This document shows positions 1 to 5,037 of a stretch of DNA of 5,037 nt, one piece after another. A program made the position numbers and the translations under genes. The DNA comes from Prevotellaceae bacterium (lineage in GTDB: Bacteria > Bacteroidota > Bacteroidia > Bacteroidales > UBA932), in contig JAIRZR010000043.1 of assembly GCA_031267155.1 (NCBI GenBank), forward strand, positions 1-5,037, read 5' to 3'. A model generated the notes under the pieces. It was given only the letters and a program-made list of their open reading frames with translations. It was not told the DNA's origin and did no database searches. Within the stretch, counting starts at the first letter, position 1. Each line of letters opens with the position of its first letter.

Positions 1-45
1 AAGGTAAGCAAAATAATTATCCATGATGCTGTTTATTTTATTTGC
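1..45 (+). pseudogene. possible 5'-truncated remnant of a beta-propeller gene
   Basis: Read in the first frame, the left edge gives KVSKIIIHDAVYFI followed by unrelated residues and a stop at 116-118. The pattern 'sKIIIhD..YfI' resembles, from memory, the first blade of Bacteroides 6-bladed beta-propeller proteins, where it is normally followed by a 'D....vfvFd..G' stretch. That continuation is absent here, and the reading runs into the GC-rich repeats instead. The match is only about 14 residues and is cut by the window edge, so it could be chance or the tail of some other gene. It is mentioned mainly because a better-supported member of the same family lies at the right edge of the window. 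Confidence 0.2.
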
Positions 46-79
46 ACTATGCAGAGCTTGGGGTTCCTGCTTTTTTGGA

Positions 80-145
80 GACTGTGCCGGGGACTGCGCC
101 GAGCGTCTTGCTCTTAGCATAACGTAGCAAAGACTGCGCCGAGCG
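80..145. repeat. GC-rich intergenic repeat pair with internal hairpin
   Basis: The 14-mer GACTGCGCCGAGCG occurs exactly at 92-105 and again at 132-145, and a degenerate shorter copy (GACTGTGCCGG) sits at 80-90. Between the two exact copies, GTCTTGCT (105-112) can pair with AGCAAAGAC (126-134) with one bulged A, so the copies flank a potential stem-loop. The block is much richer in G+C than the DNA on both sides. Its shape suggests a dispersed intergenic repeat; no coding frame explains it. Confidence 0.55.
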
Positions 146-344
146 GGGGGTAATTAATATTTCAGGTAAGACATTGAAAAACACAGCAAAGCAATCTCAA
201 GTACGAATTATCTGCTTCACCTCTCCTCAACTGCAATTGAATTTTATCACCATAGTTTCAGACTTTGGGGCTATAGCCCCAGCGACGCGGGCTATAATCA
301 GCAGTATGATGATTGATTTTTTTTTAATAAATTATATAAACAGG
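146..344. other. AT-rich intergenic stretch without a credible gene
   Basis: No supported gene lies here. An open frame on the plus strand starts at a TTG (174) but has no recognisable product and runs through the terminator hairpin and the 'AATCCTG' repeat, so it is not credible. The stretch contains the 16-bp palindrome at 266-281 and a second copy of GGGCTATA at 289-296. No TAnnTTTG promoter was found on either strand. Confidence 0.5.
266..281. repeat. 16-bp perfect palindrome
   Basis: TGGGGCTATAGCCCCA is a perfect inverted repeat with no spacer. Its inner half-site GGGCTATA (268-275) recurs as a direct copy at 289-296, 21 bp downstream or about two helical turns. It could be a protein-binding dyad or part of a dispersed intergenic repeat. 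It lacks a loop and a following T-run, so it is not a terminator. No regulator gene is present in the window to pair it with. Confidence 0.5.
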
Positions 345-379
345 CAACATCCACTAACTTTCGGTGGATGTTGTTTTTT
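345..379 (+). terminator. rho-independent terminator
   Basis: CAACATCCAC (345-354) pairs perfectly with GTGGATGTTG (364-373) across a 9-base loop, and six T residues follow at 374-379. The T-run lies only on the plus-strand side; the minus-strand exit has no matching tract. It therefore ends a plus-strand transcript coming from the left, well before the receptor promoter at 542-573. No intact gene precedes it in the window, so it serves either a gene beyond the left edge with a long 3' untranslated region or an unrecognised small RNA. Confidence 0.85.
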
Positions 380-426
380 ATATAACATTCTCTTTCTTTT
401 CAAGTATTATGTAACAGGATTAAAGT

Positions 427-529
427 ACGCGTCGTCAATCCTGTTAATCCTTTAATCCTGAGAATCCTGATTCAGACGAAAAAATGACGCGCCATCAATC
501 CTGTTAATCCTTTAATCCTGAGAATCCTG
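427..529. repeat. two direct copies of an 'AATCCTG' intergenic repeat
   Basis: Units at 427-469 and 487-529 are 43 bp long and 60 bp apart. They agree at 41 of 43 positions, and their last 35 bp (435-469 and 495-529) are identical. Each unit is built from 8-9 bp sub-repeats around AATCCTG or AATCCTT. An inverted piece, CAGGATTAAAG (415-425), complements CTTTAATCCTG (450-460), so the first unit can also fold back on the sequence before it. Similar 'aatcctgttaatcc' elements are, as I recall, widespread between genes in Bacteroidota. The second copy ends 12 bp before the promoter's upstream box. Confidence 0.8.
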
Positions 530-541
530 TTCCTGATTTTA

Positions 542-573
542 TGTGCGGATAAATAAATTTCGCGTATATTTGC
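542..573 (+). promoter_or_regulatory. Bacteroides-type promoter for the receptor operon
   Basis: TATATTTGC at 565-573 matches the Bacteroides -7 consensus TAnnTTTGY at every fixed position. TGTG at 542-545 lies exactly 19 bp upstream and matches three of four bases of the -33 box TTTG. Transcription would start near 576-582, leaving a short A-rich leader of roughly 12-18 bases before the ATG at 594. This placement rules out translation from upstream start codons such as the GTG at 543, which falls inside the -33 box. No operator-like dyad overlaps the promoter. Confidence 0.75.
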
Positions 574-593
574 ACCCGCAAAAAACATTACGA

Positions 594-3005
594 ATGGTCA
601 AAACACTTCTAACATTTACAGCATTATGCATTTTCACTGTAGCCTGTTACGCCCAGAGCGCCGGGAAGCAGGGGAGAAAGTACACTGTCAGCGGCTATAT
701 GCGCGACAGTCTCACCACCGAAAGCCTTATCGGTGCCACGGTACACATCCGCGCCGCATCGCTTGGCACATCATCGAACCAGTACGGGTTTTACAGCCTT
801 ACCCTGCCCGCCGGAGAGGTCGAACTCGTTTATTCCCACGTCGGATACACCGTAAAGACACATTCGTTTACCCTCGGCAGGGACACGGTGATTGACGTCG
901 GCATGAGCGGAGCGTTATGGCTGGACGAAGTGGAAATTACCGCCGTCAAATCCGAGCAGATTCATGACCGTACGCAGATGAGCGTCCTCAACATACCCGT
1001 GTCGCAGGTGAAATCCATTCCCGCTTTTCTTGGCGAGACGGACATCCTCAAAGTGTTGCAGCTCATGCCCGGCATACAGTCGGGCGGCGAGGGCAGCAGC
1101 GGGCTGTACGTGCGCGGCGGCGGTCCCGACCAGAACCTGATTCTGCTTGACGGAGTGCCCGTTTACAACGCCTCGCACCTGTTCGGCTTCTTTTCCGTCT
1201 TCAATGCCGACGCCATCAACAACATCGAGCTGCTGAAGGGCGCTTTTCCCGCACGGCACGGAGGACGGATATCCTCCGTCGTTGACATCAGCATGAAGGA
1301 GGGCAATTCGCAGCATTTTCACGGCGAAGGCTCAATCGGAATAGTGTCTTCAAAACTGACCCTCGAAGGTCCCATCATCAAGGACCGCACCTCCTTCATC
1401 GTTTCCGGACGGCGCACGTACATCGACCTGCTTGCCCGCCCGTTCATCAAGTCGCTGAACGAGGACAGCGATACGGAAGTGTCGCCCGGATACTATTTCT
1501 ACGACCTCACCGCCAAAGTCAATCACCGCATTTCGTCCAAAGACCGCATCTACCTGAGCGCCTACATGGGCGACGACAAATTTTCGGTGGAAACGGAAGA
1601 CAAAAGCGATTCCTACTATTCCAGCCGCTCAAGAAGCAGGGGAGGACTGAAATGGGGGAACATCACCGGGGCGTTTCGCTGGAATCATGTTTTCACCAGC
1701 CGGCTGTTCGGCAATACCACCCTCACATACAGCAGATACAGGATGGATATCTTCACGAAACTCTGGCGAACGGAGCCGGGTGAAAATGAACGGTACTACG
1801 GAATGGATTACCGCAGCGGTATCGAGGACTGGAGCGGACGGATAGCCTTCGACTATCTGCCTTCGCCGAACCATTACGTCCGGTTTGGAGGCAGCGCCAT
1901 ATATCATGCTTTCAATCCGGGAGCCATAGGCGTGACGGCGGAAGTCATTCCGGTAAACTTCGGAGGAGACAAAATCCATACCGGCGAATATACCCTGTAT
2001 GTCGAAGACGACATCCGCCTGAACGACCGTCTGAAAGCCAATATCGGACTGCACTGGTCGGCGTTCGGCGTGCGCGGACAGTTCTATAATGCACTTCAGC
2101 CGCGCATTTCGGCGCGCTATCTGCTGGCGGACGGGCTGTCTGCCAAAGCCTCGTATTCCCGCATGGCGCAGTATATCCACCTGCTGACCAATTCGAATCT
2201 CGGCATGCCAACCGATTTGTGGGTGCCTACCACAAACATGCTTCACCCGCAACTGTCCAGCCAGGTCGCCGCCGGAATAGCGCACAATTTCAGGGGAGCA
2301 TACGAACTGAGTCTCGAAGGATATTACAAGACCATGGAGAACGTGATTGAATATCGCGAAGGCGCGTCGGTGTTCGACGTGCACAGCCAGTGGGAAGACA
2401 AGGTGCTGCAGGGCGAGGGCAGCAGCTACGGTCTCGAACTGTTTGCGCAGAAAAAGACCGGCGCCTTCACCGGATGGATAGGATATACCCTGTCGTGGTC
2501 AGACCGGCGTTTTGACGAGCTGAATCAGGGACGGCGTTTCAATTACAAGTACGACCGCCGCCACGACCTAAGCCTGGTAGCGGTGAGGCGTTTCGGCAAG
2601 CGGGTGGAGATGTCCGGCACATGGGTCTTCGGTTCGGGCAACTGCATCACCGTTCCTGTGGGTATCTATCATGTTTCCAACCCCGTCAACCCCGGCGATT
2701 CGCAGGTGGAAGTGACGGAATACGGCGAGCGTAACGGCTACCGTATGGCTCCGTATCACCGGCTTGACTTGAGCATCAGTCTGATCAGAAAGAAACGCTG
2801 GGGCGAACGCCGGTGGGTTTTCAGTGTTTATAATGTTTACAACCGGAGAAATCCGTATTATATAGATATAGAGGAAAAGACCCGCTACGCAGGCGATCCG
2901 TACAGTTCGGCTTACGGCGAAGGCGGCAGTCTCAAGCAGTACCGCTACAGGCAGATCAGCCTGTTTCCCATTATACCCTCAGTCAGTTATCAGTTTAAAT
3001 TTTAG
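594..3005 (+). CDS. TonB-dependent outer-membrane receptor with CarboxypepD_reg-like domain
   Basis: This 803-residue protein is an outer-membrane active-transport receptor powered by TonB-ExbB-ExbD; its ligand is unknown. Residues 1-21 form a signal peptide (MVKTLLTFTALCIFTVACYA, then Q). Residues 30-115 resemble the CarboxypepD_reg-like domain (VSGYMRDSLTTESLIGATV, later YGFYSLTLPAG). LDEVEITA (110-117) fits the TonB-box-like junction. Residues 134-233 are the plug, with LYVRGGGPDQN (171-181), LLDGVPVYN (184-192) and IELLKGAFPARHGGR (211-225). The rest is beta-barrel, with YNVYNRRNPYY (746-756) and a terminal Phe. There is no STN signalling domain, so control by a FecI/FecR pair is not indicated. 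Length is normal for receptors paired with DUF4249. The frame also extends upstream to a GTG at 543, but ATG 594 is chosen because it puts the signal peptide at the terminus and lies just after the promoter. The DUF4249 gene follows after 5 bases. Confidence 0.93.
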   Translation: MVKTLLTFTALCIFTVACYAQSAGKQGRKYTVSGYMRDSLTTESLIGATVHIRAASLGTSSNQYGFYSLTLPAGEVELVYSHVGYTVKTHSFTLGRDTVIDVGMSGALWLDEVEITAVKSEQIHDRTQMSVLNIPVSQVKSIPAFLGETDILKVLQLMPGIQSGGEGSSGLYVRGGGPDQNLILLDGVPVYNASHLFGFFSVFNADAINNIELLKGAFPARHGGRISSVVDISMKEGNSQHFHGEGSIGIVSSKLTLEGPIIKDRTSFIVSGRRTYIDLLARPFIKSLNEDSDTEVSPGYYFYDLTAKVNHRISSKDRIYLSAYMGDDKFSVETEDKSDSYYSSRSRSRGGLKWGNITGAFRWNHVFTSRLFGNTTLTYSRYRMDIFTKLWRTEPGENERYYGMDYRSGIEDWSGRIAFDYLPSPNHYVRFGGSAIYHAFNPGAIGVTAEVIPVNFGGDKIHTGEYTLYVEDDIRLNDRLKANIGLHWSAFGVRGQFYNALQPRISARYLLADGLSAKASYSRMAQYIHLLTNSNLGMPTDLWVPTTNMLHPQLSSQVAAGIAHNFRGAYELSLEGYYKTMENVIEYREGASVFDVHSQWEDKVLQGEGSSYGLELFAQKKTGAFTGWIGYTLSWSDRRFDELNQGRRFNYKYDRRHDLSLVAVRRFGKRVEMSGTWVFGSGNCITVPVGIYHVSNPVNPGDSQVEVTEYGERNGYRMAPYHRLDLSISLIRKKRWGERRWVFSVYNVYNRRNPYYIDIEEKTRYAGDPYSSAYGEGGSLKQYRYRQISLFPIIPSVSYQFKF

Positions 3006-3010
3006 TGATT

Positions 3011-4120
3011 ATGAATAAGTATAAAAATACGAATTTTCTTTTCCGTATGATTACGGTTTGTTTTGCAGTCCTGTTTTCCGCGTGTGAAAGCATGATGCGT
3101 TATATTGAGGTCGAGCCAGCCGATTTTCAGCCTGTGCTGGCAGTGAGTTCAATCATAAATACCGACGGGACTTTTTCTGTTTCCTTTACCGAAGCGCGTT
3201 CCATAGGTTCGTACCGGAACTGGAGACCGGAAGAGGAAACCATCATTCGCAGCGGCGAAGTAACACTGTATGACGAAACTGCCGGCGAAACTGTTACCCG
3301 GATACAGAGCGATGGTTTCGACATGTCGCTGCGCCAGTATTATAATAGAGAGCCTTACATACGGGACAGTTTGCATTTCGAAGCCGGACACACTTACCGG
3401 CTTACACTGGATATCGAAGGCTATCCCACAGCAACGGCAACTGCCACAATACCTGACGCTCCCATCATTGAAGAGGTCTCGCTGAACCTGCAGCAGACTT
3501 TGCATTTCAGCAATGCTTACCGGATTTCGCCCTTCACTCCCGATGCCTTTCAGGTTCATTCCATCGACTGCAGTCCTCTGAATCTGCGGCTGACCGACAA
3601 CTCGCCACAGCGCGATTATTACATGAGCTATATGATTCGCGACATAGATTCCGAGGCTTTCAGCGGTCTCGCCTATCATGACATTGCTGTCAGCGACAGG
3701 GCGCTGATACAGGATAATCCGGATATGGAAGCCGCCCAGCTGCTCATGGACAGCGAAATCGACGCTTTTCTCTTTGAAAGGCTGCTGTTCTCGGACATGT
3801 CGTTTGCAAACACTGCCGGAACAGTCAAGCTGCTGATAGATCCGGGCTTCCTTAAACAGGGCGGCTATTACGACAAATACCCCGATCCTCCATGCGACAA
3901 TCCCCCCGTGCATGTTACGGTATATATCTGTGTTGCCCACCTGAGCGCCAATTCCTACGCCCACTATCGAAGCATATCGCTGCAGAGGGCTGGCATGGAT
4001 TTTTTCTCCGAACCAGTGTCCATAGTCTCAAACATCGAAAACGGATACGGCTGCTTTTCCGCGATCAACACAGTACGGTATAAATTAGCGGAATACGAAA
4101 GCTGTGATTTGTCGTATTAA
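3011..4120 (+). CDS. DUF4249 family lipoprotein, partner of the receptor
   Basis: This 369-residue envelope protein is recognised as DUF4249, a Bacteroidota family usually encoded beside a TonB-dependent receptor. Its biochemical role is not known to me; an accessory role at the outer membrane is inferred from pairing. MNKYKNTNFLFR is a charged n-region, then a hydrophobic stretch and LFSAC give a lipoprotein signal with Cys25 as the likely lipidated residue, although Phe at -3 is less usual than Leu. IEVEPADFQPVLAVSSIIN (32-50) is the family's N-terminal pattern. GHTYRLTLDIEGYPTATATA (126-145) and IPDAP match its first beta-rich domain, and FFSEPVSIVSNIENGYGCFS (331-350) is the characteristic C-terminal motif. 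The frame opens at a GTG overlapping the receptor stop (3005), but ATG 3011 is the more likely start; ATG 3047 would lose the charged n-region. No separate promoter or clear downstream terminator was found, so it is translated from the receptor transcript. Confidence 0.9.
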   Translation: MNKYKNTNFLFRMITVCFAVLFSACESMMRYIEVEPADFQPVLAVSSIINTDGTFSVSFTEARSIGSYRNWRPEEETIIRSGEVTLYDETAGETVTRIQSDGFDMSLRQYYNREPYIRDSLHFEAGHTYRLTLDIEGYPTATATATIPDAPIIEEVSLNLQQTLHFSNAYRISPFTPDAFQVHSIDCSPLNLRLTDNSPQRDYYMSYMIRDIDSEAFSGLAYHDIAVSDRALIQDNPDMEAAQLLMDSEIDAFLFERLLFSDMSFANTAGTVKLLIDPGFLKQGGYYDKYPDPPCDNPPVHVTVYICVAHLSANSYAHYRSISLQRAGMDFFSEPVSIVSNIENGYGCFSAINTVRYKLAEYESCDLSY

Positions 4121-4124
4121 GATT

Positions 4125-4451
4125 AAGAGGGTGTACGAAAAAAATCCTTTTCTATCGGTAAAGTAACCTTCTTTGCCGGCAGGTACAATTTCTGTCAGGG
4201 ACAATACAGGCTTAATTCCTCACTCGGAGAACCTTGATCCTCGCTCAGAGAAACTAAATAGCGCCCATTGGTACTTTTCGGCTTTCGATACGGTGGTAAT
4301 ATCCTGACTTCGCTGGCATTGGCATCTGCATATAAGCGCCTCTCTCTGCACTGTATGCAATGAGTGTATGTCTTTTCGGATATATGCGACATATTTTCAT
4401 GCTTTGGAACTGTCGAGAAATAAACTGATTGTTATATTTCCCTGCAAGACA
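4125..4451 (-). pseudogene. possible decayed coding sequence, family unknown
   Basis: Three overlapping minus-strand frames are open in succession, and none has a convincing start. Going 5' to 3' on the minus strand, 4451-4254 reads as about 65 codons, including MKICRIYPKRHTLIAYSAER. The region 4392-4195 reads as 65 codons, including ILPPYRKPKSTNGRYLVSLS. The region 4219-4127 reads LTEIVPAGKEGYFTDRKGFF. The last two look protein-like across a change of frame, as expected of an old gene broken by small indels, and the last runs up to the DUF4249 stop. I do not recognise the family. The alternative is chance open frames in non-coding DNA. Confidence 0.25.
4217..4258. repeat. two imperfect 21-bp tandem copies
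   Basis: TCCTCACTCGGAGAA (4217-4231) is followed 21 bp later by TCCTCGCTCAGAGAA (4238-4252), with 13 of 15 positions equal and 16 of 21 over the full period. Because 21 is a multiple of three, the minus strand reads as two similar seven-residue blocks, roughly SLSEDQG and SPSEELS, in one of the decayed frames. This is a minor local duplication. Confidence 0.45.
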
Positions 4452-4496
4452 CTAAATATCAATCGAAAATATCTCTATTGCGCAAGACGCTCCGTC

Positions 4497-4628
4497 TCTA
4501 CTGATCAAGCTGCCCAGCTCTACTGATCAAGCTGCCCAGCTCTACCAATCAAGCTGCCCAGCTCTACTGATCAAGTTGGCCGTCTCTACTGATCAAGTTG
4601 GCCAGCTCTACTGATCAAGTTGGCCATC
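4497..4628. repeat. 22-bp tandem repeat array, six copies
   Basis: Six head-to-tail units occupy 4497-4518, 4519-4540, 4541-4562, 4563-4584, 4585-4606 and 4607-4628 without spacers. The first two are identical (TCTACTGATCAAGCTGCCCAGC), and the third differs by CA for TG near its start. Units four to six share a variant second half, AAGTTGGCC, and end GTC, AGC and ATC. All but the third contain the palindrome TGATCA. A second small dyad, GCTG-CC-CAGC or TGGCCA, lies in the other half. The array follows directly on an AGACG-CTC-CGTCT inverted repeat (4485-4497). A period of 22 is not a multiple of three and stops occur, so it is not coding. The lack of spacers excludes a CRISPR array. Confidence 0.92.
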
Positions 4629-4777
4629 TCTGCCGCACGGGATACTTAAAACAGAGAAGACATGTAATTTTTCTTCTTTGAGAGTATTGTCAAAATCGAC
4701 AGTATATACACTGTCATCACCGATTCTTTCCTGAACTGCAGGAAATCATTACTGTCGTCAATAATATAAAGAGGCAT
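4608..4777 (-). pseudogene. possible frameshifted remnant of a beta-propeller paralogue
   Basis: On the minus strand, 4777-4742 reads MPLYIIDDSNDF. A shift of frame near 4742-4745 then opens PAVQERIGDDSVYTVDF and continues DNTLKEEKLHVF to a stop at 4608-4610, inside the 22-bp array. The stretch 'RIGDDSVYTVDFDNTLKEEKL' is similar, from memory, to the 'IYrI..D.vyp.Y.iDFgk..lpee' core of 6-bladed beta-propeller proteins. It lies just downstream of a complete C-terminus that appears to be of that family, so it may be the rest of a tandem duplicate. The segment is short and no search was possible. Without frameshift repair, the longest start-to-stop frame is only 43 codons (4777-4646). Confidence 0.35.
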
Positions 4778-4795
4778 AATTCTACCGGTTTTTAA

Positions 4796-5037
4796 TTATT
4801 CATACTCAAAATACACTATTATTGGGTTATCATCTTCTTTCACATTCAGCAGTTTCTCCCTTCCCGGTACATCCTTTTTTATCTTTTTATCAAGATTTTC
4901 GGGAATATATAAATCGTTTATCGGAAGAATTGAATATACTCCCTTTTCATCCGAACAGTACAAGCCTTGCCATGTTTTATCGGAGTGTTCATCTTCGAAA
5001 AGAATGTCGTTAATGAAAAATTTGGCAATCCTGACGC
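4796..5037 (-). CDS. C-terminal end of a probable 6-bladed beta-propeller protein (partial)
   Basis: The last 79 codons of a minus-strand gene run from the right edge (first full codon 5035-5033) to a TAA at 4798-4796; the start lies outside the window. The reading is uninterrupted, with composition typical of a secreted beta-rich protein: VRIAKFFINDILFEDE, WQGLYCSDEKGVYSILPIND, then a Lys-rich stretch, and LLNVKEDDNPIIVYFEYE at the very end. A 'DDNPiiv' motif a few residues before the stop is what I recall from Bacteroides 6-bladed beta-propeller (DUF4934/DUF5128-like) lipoproteins. That family assignment is inference; that this is a real gene is more certain. These proteins are usually exported lipoproteins of unclear function, often encoded in clusters. 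It converges on the receptor operon, and a possible decayed relative lies just beyond its stop. Confidence 0.7.
   Translation of the reverse strand, partial: VRIAKFFINDILFEDEHSDKTWQGLYCSDEKGVYSILPINDLYIPENLDKKIKKDVPGREKLLNVKEDDNPIIVYFEYE

Larger units (their letters stand above)
4121..4795. other. intergenic region between convergent genes, with remnants and repeats
   Basis: No intact gene is supported here. The stretch separates the end of the plus-strand operon from the end of the minus-strand gene at the right edge. It holds minus-strand coding-like fragments (4125-4451 and 4608-4777), a small 21-bp imperfect repeat, an AGACG-CTC-CGTCT hairpin (4485-4497) and the 22-bp tandem array (4497-4628). 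No stem followed by a T-run was found for either flanking gene, and no TAnnTTTG promoter was found on either strand. Confidence 0.6.

Noticed and set aside
174..455. 93-residue plus-strand frame
   Set aside because: It starts at TTG, runs through the terminator hairpin and into the AATCCTG repeat, and has no recognisable domain or signal.
614..650. Lipoprotein signal in the receptor (FTVAC)
   Set aside because: The residue three before the Cys is Thr, which is unusual for a lipobox, and CYA-Q immediately after fits ordinary signal peptidase cleavage expected for a barrel receptor.
1629..2384. 251-residue minus-strand frame inside the receptor
   Set aside because: It is fully opposite a well-supported receptor barrel; long antisense frames are expected from its codon usage.
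1084..2425. 15-bp direct repeat GGCGAGGGCAGCAGC within the receptor gene
   Set aside because: Both copies encode GEGSS in loops that the protein uses anyway; two copies 1.3 kb apart are probably chance.
3149..3964. 271-residue minus-strand frame inside the DUF4249 gene
   Set aside because: It is opposite a recognised family member and has no domain of its own.
4497..4628. CRISPR array
   Set aside because: Units are 22 bp, directly adjacent with no spacers, and no cas gene is visible.
4698..4715. Inverted repeat GACAGT-ATATAC-ACTGTC as a terminator or operator
   Set aside because: It has no T-run and is explained by the coding-like segment DDSVYTVD of the suspected remnant.
4781..4800. Terminator near ACCGGT and a T-run after the propeller gene
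   Set aside because: The palindrome is only six bases with no loop, and the T-run is on the wrong side for the minus-strand gene.
4822..5013. 63-residue plus-strand frame at the right edge
   Set aside because: It lies opposite the better-supported minus-strand gene end and has no motif.

Overview
The window looks like Bacteroidota DNA, most likely from a gut-type Bacteroidales genome. Three things support this. A TonB-dependent receptor starts with a CarboxypepD_reg-like domain and is followed directly by a DUF4249 lipoprotein, a pairing typical of the phylum. The receptor has a promoter of the Bacteroides sigma-ABfr type (TAnnTTTG) and no Shine-Dalgarno sequence. The right edge carries the end of what appears to be a 6-bladed beta-propeller gene of the kind common in Bacteroides. 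Genus and species cannot be read from the sequence. The two complete genes are visibly richer in G+C than the AT-rich, repeat-laden DNA around them.

Layout. Positions 1-541 hold no intact gene. They contain a possible short coding remnant at the extreme left, a GC-rich repeat pair (80-145), a 16-bp palindrome (266-281), a strong rho-independent terminator (345-379) and two near-identical 43-bp units of an 'AATCCTG'-type intergenic repeat (427-529). A promoter (542-573) follows at once and drives a two-gene operon: the receptor (594-3005, 803 aa) and, after 5 bases, the DUF4249 lipoprotein (3011-4120, 369 aa). Positions 4121-4795 hold no intact gene either. They contain minus-strand stretches that read like decayed coding sequence, and six tandem copies of a 22-bp unit (4497-4628). 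On the minus strand, converging on the operon, the last 79 codons of a further gene run off the right edge (4796-5037).

How the genes work together. The receptor is an outer-membrane beta-barrel that would import a ligand using energy from TonB. The DUF4249 protein carries a lipoprotein signal and is probably its envelope partner, loosely comparable to the SusD partner of SusC, though DUF4249 has no established function known to me. Nothing in the window names the ligand: there is no enzyme, sigma/anti-sigma pair or metal-binding gene beside the pair. No intact novel system can be demonstrated here. The most unusual parts are the flanking non-coding regions, with their repeat families and gene remnants, which suggest that the operon sits in an eroded, repeat-rich neighbourhood.
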